DNA of 22,954 bases from CAZDYP01 sp964509505. Lineage in GTDB: Bacteria > Chloroflexota > Anaerolineae > JACRMK01. A program made the position numbers and the translations under genes. The notes under the pieces were generated by a model that was not told where the DNA came from, searched no databases, and saw only the letters and a list, made by a program, of their open reading frames with translations. Positions 8,104-14,420 of this stretch are shown in pieces. The DNA lies in contig CAZDYP010000074.1 in assembly GCA_964509505.1 (NCBI GenBank), positions 1 through 22,954 on the forward strand. The letters are read 5' to 3'. Position 1 is the first letter of the stretch; each line of letters opens with the position of its first letter.

Positions 8104-8203
8104 GTGAATAGCGAATAGTCAATAGCCAATACCTAAATATCCACCCACCATCTGCGCTATACGCTATCTGCTATCCGCCATCCGCCATTAGCTATCTGCT
8201 CAT
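8104..8203. repeat. direct plus inverted heptad arrays between aminotransferase and aldolase
   Basis: Four tandem 7-bp units lie at 8104-8131 (GTGAATA first, GCCAATA last). A 23-bp spacer follows, then seven tandem units at 8155-8203 (for example CGCTATC and TGCTATC). Read on the other strand, the second array gives GCGGATA and GCAGATA, so it is the inverted counterpart of the first. Downstream CCCCTTGAGGGG (8205-8216) adds a small hairpin just before the Shine-Dalgarno of the next gene. Confidence 0.85.
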
Positions 8204-8233
8204 CCCCTTGAGGGGACTTAGGGAGGCATACTC

Positions 8234-9019
8234 ATGCGACGCAACAAAATCCGTGAATTACTAAAGGCAAACAAACCCACGCTTGGCACGCACATGCACA
8301 GTTCGTGGCTGCCGATGGTCGAGGCGGCCGGACACAGCGGCATGTTCGATTACATCGAGTTCGTCGCCGAATACACCTCGTTCGACATGTTCACGCTGGA
8401 AAATTTTTGCCGCACGTGCGAACTATACGATATGTCTTCGATGATCAAGGTTGACCAAGAGCCGCGCATCTCCATCGCGCAGCGCGGTATCGGCGCAGGC
8501 TTTCAGAGTGTGCTGTTTGCCGATGTGCGCTCCGTCGAAGATGCGAAACAGTGCGTGCGTATCTGCCGCCCAGAAACGCCCGAAGACGGCGGCTTGTATG
8601 GCGTGGCGGCGCGACGCAGCGCGTATATGGGTTATGGCGGGTCGCCGGACTACATGCAATATCTACGCGACATTGTGGTGGTCTTGATGATTGAGAAGAA
8701 GCCAGCCGTTGACCAGCTCGAAGAGATTCTCGCCGTGCCGGGTATAGATATGGTTCAATGGGGTCCCGCCGATTACAGTGTGAGCGCGGGCAAGGCGGGT
8801 CAATGGCCCAGTCCCGAACTCCGAGCCGTCGAGAGGCGTGTGTTCGAGACGGCGATTAAAATGGGTGTGCCGCCGCGCGCCGAAATCAGCTCACCCGATC
8901 AAGCGAAGTATTTTCTTGACATGGGCGTGCGCCATTTCTGTATCGGCACTGATGTCTTCATCTGGTACGAGTGGTGCAAGCAGAACGGTGAGGCGATGCG
9001 GAAGGCGCTTGAAGCGTAG
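8234..9019 (+). CDS. HpcH/HpaI family aldolase
   Basis: A 261-residue class II (metal-dependent) pyruvate aldolase of the type that cleaves 4-hydroxy-2-oxo acids to pyruvate or related products and an aldehyde. GTHMHSSWLPMVEAAGHSG and FDYIEFVAEYTSFD correspond to the N-terminal family motif, though the usual D-x-E-H is altered to VAEYTSFD as in a side branch. Glu154 in MIEKKPAV and Asp180 in WGPADYSVSAG would bind the divalent metal. A good Shine-Dalgarno GGGAGG (8221-8226) lies 7 bp before the ATG, supporting this start. The gene opens a run with the split ThDP enzyme and the DapA-like lyase, all chemically suited to short 2-oxo acids. Confidence 0.87.
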   Translation: MRRNKIRELLKANKPTLGTHMHSSWLPMVEAAGHSGMFDYIEFVAEYTSFDMFTLENFCRTCELYDMSSMIKVDQEPRISIAQRGIGAGFQSVLFADVRSVEDAKQCVRICRPETPEDGGLYGVAARRSAYMGYGGSPDYMQYLRDIVVVLMIEKKPAVDQLEEILAVPGIDMVQWGPADYSVSAGKAGQWPSPELRAVERRVFETAIKMGVPPRAEISSPDQAKYFLDMGVRHFCIGTDVFIWYEWCKQNGEAMRKALEA

Positions 9020-9022
9020 CGA

Positions 9023-9127
9023 GTGTCACGTGTCAAGTGTCACGTGTCAAGTGCCAAGGGTCAAGTAAACGTATTCACATGACACATGACACGTGGCACA
9101 TGACACATGACACATGATACTTGGTAC
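9023..9127. repeat. direct plus inverted heptad arrays (GTGTCAA / ATGACAC)
   Basis: Tandem 7-bp units at 9023-9064 (GTGTCAC and GTGTCAA alternating, then diverging) are followed by inverted units at 9079-9127 (mostly ATGACAC). GTGTCAC and ATGACAC are near reverse complements, so a long hairpin is possible. The second array contains several ATG triplets that create false upstream starts for the next gene. Confidence 0.88.
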
Positions 9128-9133
9128 GTTGTG

Positions 9134-9652
9134 ATGACGACTCAACCGTGGGCTTCCGACATCTTCGCCGTGTTCAAGACGCAACGTATCGCATTGGTTT
9201 CGTATGTGCCTGATGCGGGACATAGCGAGCTCATCAAACTCTGCGAGGCGGATGCGAACATCAAAACGGCGCCGCTAACAACGGAGGAGGAAGGCATTGC
9301 GCTTGCCGCAGGCGCGTATCTGGGCGGCGTGCGTGCGGCGCTGCTGTTGCAAAGCAGCGGCGTCGGCAATTGCATCAACATGCTGTCGCTCGTCGCGTCG
9401 TGCGGCTTCCCATTGCTGATGCTCGTCACGATGCGCGGCGAATGGGGCGAGTTCAACCCTTGGCAAGTGCCGATGGGACAAGCGACGCCGAAGGTGTTAG
9501 AGCAAAGCGGGCTCATTGTCTATCGTGTGAACGCCGCAGCAGAAGTTAGCGCGACGATTGAAGCGGCCGCGAAAATCGCGTTCAACAGTCAGGTAGGCGC
9601 GGCGGTTTTGTTATCGCAGAAACTGATTGGGGTGAAGAGTTTTGGGCGATAG
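9134..9652 (+). CDS. ThDP-dependent decarboxylase, alpha (PYR-domain) subunit
   Basis: A 172-residue protein equivalent to the N-terminal pyrimidine-binding domain of thiamine-diphosphate decarboxylases, as in ComD of sulfopyruvate decarboxylase or the N-terminal half of phosphonopyruvate decarboxylase. VSYVPDAGHSELI (22-34) is the typical first motif, and TTEEEGIALAAGAYLGG (49-65) carries the catalytic Glu that activates ThDP. SSGVGNCINML and MRGEWGEFNPWQVPMG are also family-like. I prefer the ATG at 9134: an ATG at 9107 is in frame but lies within the repeat array. No clear Shine-Dalgarno is seen. The partner subunit follows at 9805. Confidence 0.8.
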   Translation: MTTQPWASDIFAVFKTQRIALVSYVPDAGHSELIKLCEADANIKTAPLTTEEEGIALAAGAYLGGVRAALLLQSSGVGNCINMLSLVASCGFPLLMLVTMRGEWGEFNPWQVPMGQATPKVLEQSGLIVYRVNAAAEVSATIEAAAKIAFNSQVGAAVLLSQKLIGVKSFGR

Positions 9653-9673
9653 CGATAGCCGTTTCGAGAAACT

Positions 9674-9777
9674 TTTCAACACCAAGACACGAAGCATTCA
9701 CCAAGCACACCATCCCCTGAAAGGGCAAAAAGTTTTGCTTTGTGCTTTCGTGCTTCCTGTGTGTCTTTGTGTTGAAA
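9674..9777. repeat. inverted repeat with CTTTGTG-type words between the ThDP subunit genes
   Basis: TTTCAACAC at 9674-9682 is matched by GTGTTGAAA at 9769-9777. Inside, the left arm repeats words like CCAAGACACGAAG and the right arm words like CTTTGTG and CTTTCGTG. This is an imperfect stem of about 37 bp per arm separating two genes that should be expressed in equal amounts. A second small palindrome (GATCAAA and TTTGATC) lies just before the next start. Confidence 0.75.
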
Positions 9778-9804
9778 CCCTTGTGTTGATCAAATTTTGA
9801 TCCT

Positions 9805-10407
9805 ATGGAAGAAGCCGTGAGCCAATGGACGTTGCGGCGCAAAGAGGTGGTCGCTCGCTTGTTGCATGAGCGCGGCGATTTGCTCGTCGTGTCGGGACTG
9901 GGCGCGCCGTCGTATGATGTGGCGACGGCCGGCGACCATCCACTCAATTTCTATTTGTGGGGCGCGATGGGTGGCGCGGCGCTGCTGGGACTTGGCTTAG
10001 CGTTGGCGCAACCCACACGCCGCGTCTTGGTCATCACGGGCGACGGCGAGCAACTGATGGGCATGGGAGGGCTGGCGACTATCGCGGTGCAGCGTCCACA
10101 CAATCTGGCGATTGTCGTGCTGGACAATGAGCGCTACGGCGAAACGGGGCAACAGCTCACCCACACGGCGCATGGTGTTGACCTTGCCGCCGTCGCGCAC
10201 GCTTGCGGCTTTGCTTGCGCGCTCACGGTGCAACAGGTCGAAGAGCTGGATGCGCTACGTGATTTGATTCAGCAGGGACACGGCCCACTCTTCGCCGTTG
10301 TCAAAGTCGCACCCACACCCGATGCCATGGACGTATTGCCGCCACGTGATGGGCATTATTTGAAGCAGCGTTTTCGTGAGGCATTGCTCGGCACGCATGA
10401 CCAGTGA
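9805..10407 (+). CDS. ThDP-dependent decarboxylase, beta (PP-domain) subunit
   Basis: A 200-residue protein equivalent to the pyrophosphate-binding domain that pairs with the upstream subunit to make a complete ThDP enzyme. The cofactor motif starts at GDG (79-81) and ends at VVLDN (Asn108), followed by ERYGETGQQLTHT, close to ComE of sulfopyruvate decarboxylase and to phosphonopyruvate decarboxylase. LWGAMGGAALLGLGLALAQP precedes it as expected. The substrate may be a 3-substituted pyruvate, but neither a PEP mutase nor coenzyme M genes are near, so phosphonate or sulfonate chemistry is not supported by context. A GTG at 9820 is an alternative start; neither has a strong ribosome binding site. 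Confidence 0.83.
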   Translation: MEEAVSQWTLRRKEVVARLLHERGDLLVVSGLGAPSYDVATAGDHPLNFYLWGAMGGAALLGLGLALAQPTRRVLVITGDGEQLMGMGGLATIAVQRPHNLAIVVLDNERYGETGQQLTHTAHGVDLAAVAHACGFACALTVQQVEELDALRDLIQQGHGPLFAVVKVAPTPDAMDVLPPRDGHYLKQRFREALLGTHDQ

Positions 10408-10451
10408 ATGGTAGATTTTATGCGGAATAAGCTTGACAGCATAGTGAGCTG

Positions 10452-10564
10452 GTCGAACCATGCGATAAATTCGACGCAACCTTCGATACGCTCAGGATGC
10501 TTACACTATTTAGCATAACGTCTAGTGATGATAGTCATTCACCGTTCACTGATTACTATTTCCT
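10452..10564. repeat. intergenic hairpin and heptad units upstream of the DapA-like gene
   Basis: The 170-bp gap holds a hairpin (GTCGAA at 10452-10457 with TTCGAC at 10470-10475). A CCTTCGATACGCTCAGGATG word, widespread in bacterial intergenic repeats, follows it. Further on lie heptad units at 10537-10564 (ATTCACC, GTTCACT, GATTACT, ATTTCCT) directly before the ribosome binding site. AGTGATG slightly upstream is a partial inverse. Confidence 0.6.
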
Positions 10565-10566
10565 GC

Positions 10567-10572
10567 TAGGAG
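10567..10572 (+). promoter_or_regulatory. ribosome binding site setting the DapA-like start
   Basis: TAGGAG lies 5 bp before the ATG at 10578. The frame is open to 10497, but the extra 27 codons are repeat-derived and the family N-terminus begins at 10578. Confidence 0.8.
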
Positions 10573-10577
10573 TTTCG

Positions 10578-11504
10578 ATGTTTGCTCCGCAACAACTACA
10601 CGGCGTCATTCCGCCCGTCGCATCGCCCATGCATCCGGATGGACGCTTAGATGTTGAGTCGTTCAAACGACTCTGTAGCTTTCTGATTGAGAATGGCGCG
10701 CATGGTTTGTTCGCGCTCGGTTCGACCAGCGAGTTTGCGGCGCTGACCGACGACGAGCGTGCGACTGCGATGCACATTGCCGCGCAAACAGCGGCGGGGC
10801 GTGTGCCTGTACTCGCAGGCATCATGGAAACCAGCGCCGCGCGTGTCATCCAACAAGGGTTGCGCGCGAAAGCTGCAGGCGTTGACGCGGTGGTGCTTGC
10901 CGCGCCGTATTATCACTCGCATAGCCAAGCCGAACTCATCAATCATTTTCGCGCGGTGAAGCGAGAGGTTGGCTTGCCCATCATGGCGTACGACATTCCG
11001 GTGATGGTCAAAGTCAAACTCGAACCGCGCACGCTTATCACGCTCGCCTCTGAAGGAACGATCATCGGACTCAAGGATAGCAGCGGCAACTGGGAACAAT
11101 TCCGTGAAGTTATCATCGGCGCGCGCGACATTCCCACATTCAGAATTTTCACGGGCTCGGAACTGCTCGTGGACATGGCGCTGTTCATGGGCGCGCACGG
11201 CGTCGTGCCAGGCGTTGGCAATGTCGTGCCGCGTGACTACGTAACACTCTACGACTTGGCGAAACACGGTCAATGGGCTGAGGCGCAACGCTTGCAGACC
11301 AAGCTCATTGCGTTTTTCAAAAAACTGATTGGTCAAGGCTCCGCAGCTATGTCGTTCTCCGCATCAGCGCTGGGTGGTTTCAAAGCAGGTCTCAAGGCGC
11401 TCGGCGTCATCGCACATACGACGACGGCGCCGCCCATGTCAGCGTTCACCGCTGCGGAAGAAGAAAAAGTGCGCGACCTCATGCATGAGTTCGGTTACAT
11501 ATAA
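10578..11504 (+). CDS. dihydrodipicolinate synthase family (DapA/NanA-type) lyase
   Basis: A 308-residue (beta/alpha)8 Schiff-base lyase. LHGVIPPVASPMHPDG, FALGSTSEFAALT (45-57, the pyruvate-carboxylate loop), catalytic Tyr138 in IMAYDIPV and Schiff-base Lys166 in IIGLKDSSGN are all in place. True DapA has YNVP and GTTGE motifs; the differences here, plus the catabolic context, point to an N-acetylneuraminate-lyase or 2-keto-3-deoxy-acid-aldolase-like enzyme rather than lysine synthesis. It would release or use pyruvate, matching the HpcH aldolase and ThDP enzyme upstream. The exact aldehyde partner cannot be told. Confidence 0.87.
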   Translation: MFAPQQLHGVIPPVASPMHPDGRLDVESFKRLCSFLIENGAHGLFALGSTSEFAALTDDERATAMHIAAQTAAGRVPVLAGIMETSAARVIQQGLRAKAAGVDAVVLAAPYYHSHSQAELINHFRAVKREVGLPIMAYDIPVMVKVKLEPRTLITLASEGTIIGLKDSSGNWEQFREVIIGARDIPTFRIFTGSELLVDMALFMGAHGVVPGVGNVVPRDYVTLYDLAKHGQWAEAQRLQTKLIAFFKKLIGQGSAAMSFSASALGGFKAGLKALGVIAHTTTAPPMSAFTAAEEEKVRDLMHEFGYI

Positions 11505-11508
11505 CTGG

Positions 11509-11575
11509 CGGAGGACAGAGGACGGAGCCTCACAGCAAATCTTCTGGCTTCCGTTGCCTGTCTTCCATCCCCCGC
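11509..11575. repeat. heptad array (CGGAGGA) with inverted counterpart
   Basis: Three 7-bp units at 11509-11529 (CGGAGGA, CAGAGGA, CGGAGCC) are followed after a short AT-rich spacer by pyrimidine-rich inverse words (TTCCGTT, GCCTGTC, TTCCATC). The direct-then-inverted layout is the same as in the other gaps, but the word differs. Confidence 0.65.
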
Positions 11576-11585
11576 AGAGATTTTT

Positions 11586-13091
11586 ATGAAACGCATCGCC
11601 ATCGGTGGCATCGTTCATGAAACCAACACTTTCGCGCCAAACGTGACGACGTATGCGGACTTTGCGCGACAAAGTTTGCGCACAGGCGACGAGCTCGTGT
11701 CGCGTTGGCAAGAGACGCCAACGGCGTTAGGCGGCGCGTTGCAAGGTTTGGCGCGTCTTGGCTTCCAGGCTGTGCCGCTGCTCTACACGGCGGCGATGCC
11801 AAGCGGCCTCGTCGCGCGCGATGGGTATGAGATGTTGCGGGATGAGCTCAGCGCGCGGCTCAAGGCGTCCATGCCCATTGATGGCGTCTTGTTGGTGCTG
11901 CATGGCGCGATGTGCGCGGACGGCTATCTCGATTGTGAGGGCGATCTCCTTGAGCGTGTGCGCGCTATCGTAGGGCGCGATGTGCCTCTGGTCTGCACGC
12001 TCGACATGCACGGCAACTTGAGCGAGGCAATGGTCGCCGCCGCCGATGCGCTTGTCGCGTTCGATCAGAATCCGCATCTCGATACATTCGCGCGCGGACG
12101 CGAAGCGGCGGAGGTCATGCGCCGCATGGTGATGGAGGGTATGCGAACTGCGAAAGCGCTCGCGCGTCCAGCGGTATTGCTCACAGCCTTAACCACGTGG
12201 ACTGATAAACCGCCGTTGAGCGTTGTGCATGAGCGCGGTCATGAGTGCGAGCGCCATCCAAGAGTCGTCAATGTGAGTGTGATGGGCGGCTTTGCGTATG
12301 CGGACACGCCATTTACGGGCATGAGCATCTTGGTCACAACCGATGGCGATGCGACGTTAGCGCGACAACTGGCTAACGAATTGCGCGACCTCGCATGGAC
12401 ACACCGTGAGGCGGCGCGATACAAAGGGGTGTCTGTTTCGGAGGCGATGCAGCGTGTCATCGGCAGCAGACAAACGCGCTTGCGCGGTCCCATCGTGTTG
12501 GCGGATGTCGGCGACAACGTCGGCGGCGGCAGTCCGGGCGATGGCACGGTGTTGCTTCATGCGTTGCTCGACGCGCGGGTGTCAGGCGCGGTGATGACGA
12601 TGGCTGATGTCGAAGCAGTCACACAAGCCGCACACGCAGGCGAGGGCGCGACGATTGAAATGTGGGTGGGCGGCAAGCAGGACGACAAACATGGCAAGCC
12701 TGTGCGCGTGCGCGGTTTCGTCGAGCGTATCAGCGATGGACATTTCACCATTGAAGGCGCCGATCATTTCGCGCAACTCTATGGCCGTGAAGTCCACATG
12801 GGACGGTGCGCTGTCGTGCAATGTGAAGGGCTATGTTTATTGCTCACCGAGCGCAAGACGCCGCCCGGCGATTTGGCGCAGCTACGTAGTCAGGGCATCA
12901 TCCCTGAACTGCAGCGGGTCATCGTCGTCAAATCGGCGGTCGCGTTTCGCGGCGCCTATCAACGCATCGCCAGCGACATCATCGAAGTAGATACGCCCGG
13001 TCTGGTCGCCGCGAATCTGACACGGTTCACGTACCAACATGTCCGTCGTCCCATTTTTCCGTTGGATGAAACAGTGAGCCGTGAACCGTGA
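11586..13091 (+). CDS. M81 family metallohydrolase (MlrC-like), second copy
   Basis: A 501-residue paralogue of the protein at 2761. The canonical GGIVHETNTFAP motif is intact (7-18). Asp140 and His142 in CTLDMHGNL and His164 in DQNPHLDTF occupy exactly the same residue numbers as in the first copy, matching the presumed zinc site. VLHGAMCADGYLDCEGD (104-120) and LADVGDNVGGGSPGDGT follow. It may hydrolyse an amide or peptide-like bond; the family is experimentally known mainly from microcystin degradation. Its last residues (VSREP) and its stop codon are made from a heptad repeat array, so the original C-terminus may have been replaced. No signal peptide is present. Confidence 0.88.
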   Translation: MKRIAIGGIVHETNTFAPNVTTYADFARQSLRTGDELVSRWQETPTALGGALQGLARLGFQAVPLLYTAAMPSGLVARDGYEMLRDELSARLKASMPIDGVLLVLHGAMCADGYLDCEGDLLERVRAIVGRDVPLVCTLDMHGNLSEAMVAAADALVAFDQNPHLDTFARGREAAEVMRRMVMEGMRTAKALARPAVLLTALTTWTDKPPLSVVHERGHECERHPRVVNVSVMGGFAYADTPFTGMSILVTTDGDATLARQLANELRDLAWTHREAARYKGVSVSEAMQRVIGSRQTRLRGPIVLADVGDNVGGGSPGDGTVLLHALLDARVSGAVMTMADVEAVTQAAHAGEGATIEMWVGGKQDDKHGKPVRVRGFVERISDGHFTIEGADHFAQLYGREVHMGRCAVVQCEGLCLLLTERKTPPGDLAQLRSQGIIPELQRVIVVKSAVAFRGAYQRIASDIIEVDTPGLVAANLTRFTYQHVRRPIFPLDETVSREP

Positions 13092-13100
13092 ACCATATCC
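13073..13100. repeat. heptad array spanning the stop codon of the second M81 gene
   Basis: Units AGTGAGC, CGTGAAC, CGTGAAC and CATATCC run across the end of the coding region, and the TGA at 13089-13091 is part of the third unit. The 14-bp word GAGCCGTGAACCGT (13076-13089) recurs at 14090-14103 across the stop of the next gene. Confidence 0.75.
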
Positions 13101-13162
13101 AGCGTTTAGCGGCATACCGTCATCGCTGAACAGTGCACACAGATTACTGCTCGCCGATTTTT

Positions 13163-13170
13163 GAAGGAGA
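13163..13170 (+). promoter_or_regulatory. ribosome binding site setting the FAH-family start
   Basis: GAAGGAGA lies 7 bp upstream of the ATG at 13178, which begins the typical MKLVTY N-terminus. An in-frame ATG at 13133 lacks any such site. Confidence 0.85.
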
Positions 13171-13177
13171 AGATACT

Positions 13178-14098
13178 ATGAAGTTAGTCACCTATCTTGC
13201 GCCGGCCGCTGCGCCTCGCTTGGGTGCAGTGGTCAATGATTTGATTTACGATGTGGCTGGGCTCGCGCAGGCGTGCGGCGCATCGTTGCCCTCGACCATG
13301 CTGGAATTTCTTGCGTTGGGTGAAGCGGGGATAGAACGCGCCCGCGCGTTGTTGGCGCGCATTCCTGTGGCCGGTTGGCCTGGCATCGCGCAAAGCGCCG
13401 TGCAGATATTGGCGCCGATTCCGCGTCCGCCGAAAGTGTTGGCGCTCGCAGGCAACTTTCAAGAACACATCAAGGAAGCGGGTTACGCGCCCGTCAACAA
13501 AGAGCGCATCACGCCGCGCCCATTCATCAAGCCAGCTACTTGCGTTATTGGGCCCCATCAACCCGTCTTCTTGCAAAGGGCAACGCAAACGACCGATTGG
13601 GAACTTGAATTGCTCATCGTCGTCGGGCGCGCAGGGCGTTACATCAATGTGGCGGATGCGATGAATTATGTCGCGGGCTACACGATCTTCAATGACATCT
13701 CAGCGCGCACATTGGAGATTGCGAAGGGACGTGACGAGCGCAACGGCGATTGGTTCTTCGATTGGCTGTTGGGCAAATGGCTCGACACATACGGACCGAT
13801 GGGGCCGTACCTCGTCACGACGGACGAAATTCCCGACCCGCACAATCTGGCGATGAAGCTCTACGTGAACGGCAAGCTGATGCAAGATGGCAACACCTCG
13901 CAGATGATTTTCAATGTGCCAGAGACCATCGCGTTCATGTCCAATTTCATCACGTTGGAGCCAGGCGACGTGATTGCGAGCGGCACACCCTCGGGCGTCG
14001 GCGCGACGACGGGGACGTATCTCAAGGCGGGTGATGTGATGCGCGGCGAGATCGAAAAACTGGGCAGTTTGGTGACGCCTGTGCAAGACGAGCCGTGA
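13178..14098 (+). CDS. fumarylacetoacetate hydrolase (FAH) family protein
   Basis: A 306-residue protein of the FAH superfamily, which hydrolyses C-C bonds of acylpyruvates or performs related decarboxylation, isomerisation or hydration. The short N-terminal domain (MKLVTYLAPA onward) is followed by the catalytic fold: LALAGNFQEHIKEAG (88-102) with His97, TTDWELELLIVVGR (138-151) with metal ligands Glu142 and Glu144, and FNDISARTLE (171-180) with Asp173. The GDVIASGTPSGVGA loop comes near the end. All catalytic metal ligands are present, so it should be active. An acylpyruvate substrate would again release pyruvate, in line with the rest of the cluster. The stop TGA at 14096-14098 lies in the same repeat word that ends the previous gene. 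Confidence 0.87.
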   Translation: MKLVTYLAPAAAPRLGAVVNDLIYDVAGLAQACGASLPSTMLEFLALGEAGIERARALLARIPVAGWPGIAQSAVQILAPIPRPPKVLALAGNFQEHIKEAGYAPVNKERITPRPFIKPATCVIGPHQPVFLQRATQTTDWELELLIVVGRAGRYINVADAMNYVAGYTIFNDISARTLEIAKGRDERNGDWFFDWLLGKWLDTYGPMGPYLVTTDEIPDPHNLAMKLYVNGKLMQDGNTSQMIFNVPETIAFMSNFITLEPGDVIASGTPSGVGATTGTYLKAGDVMRGEIEKLGSLVTPVQDEP

Positions 14099-14150
14099 AC
14101 CGTAGGCAGTCGTTGGGAATTGGAGAGTAGAGAAGAGAGTAGAAGGAAGT
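14090..14150. repeat. repeat words across and after the FAH-gene stop
   Basis: GAGCCGTGAACCGT (14090-14103) is identical to 13076-13089. It is followed by purine-rich 7-bp words (TTGGGAA, TTGGAGA, GTAGAGA) up to about 14150. Confidence 0.6.
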
Positions 14151-14165
14151 GTCGTGACGAGAAAA

Positions 14166-14370
14166 ATCTGCGAATCATGTGCGTCTTCGCCAAGAGAGTG
14201 TTTTGAAATTCAGACCCTAAAGGTTTTTCTGGCGAAGCGGGTTCACAAGTTGCGCCGCAAGCCTGCGTGAAATGCGTTGGTGCTTGCCAGCGAAACCGTT
14301 AGGGTCTCGGTCTGATATGTTCAAAACACTTTCTAAGATACTTTTGCGAAGATTTGCATGATTCGCGGAT
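14166..14370. repeat. 205-bp imperfect palindrome between convergent genes
   Basis: ATCTGCGAATCATG at 14166-14179 pairs with 14357-14370 (13 of 14). Further in, AGTGTTTTGAA, CAGACC and ACCCTAAAGGTTT-like words recur inverted. The apex has TTCAC/GTGAA around a TTGC-GCC-GCAA hairpin. It fills most of the 322-bp gene-free gap between the FAH gene and the convergent lipocalin-like gene. It could act as a bidirectional transcription barrier or be a non-autonomous mobile or REP-like element. I see no ORF or terminator-type T tract in it. Confidence 0.8.
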
Positions 14371-14420
14371 CATATTTTGTAGGAGGATACGATTTTAACA
14401 CCAGGCGATACGCGTCACCA

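Noticed and set aside
8104..9127. CRISPR arrays as an explanation of the tandem repeats
   Set aside because: Units are 7 bp with no unique spacers, and no cas gene is present.
14166..14370. A tRNA or other known structured RNA in the large palindrome
   Set aside because: No tRNA arm or anticodon layout is visible; the signal is a simple long inverted repeat.
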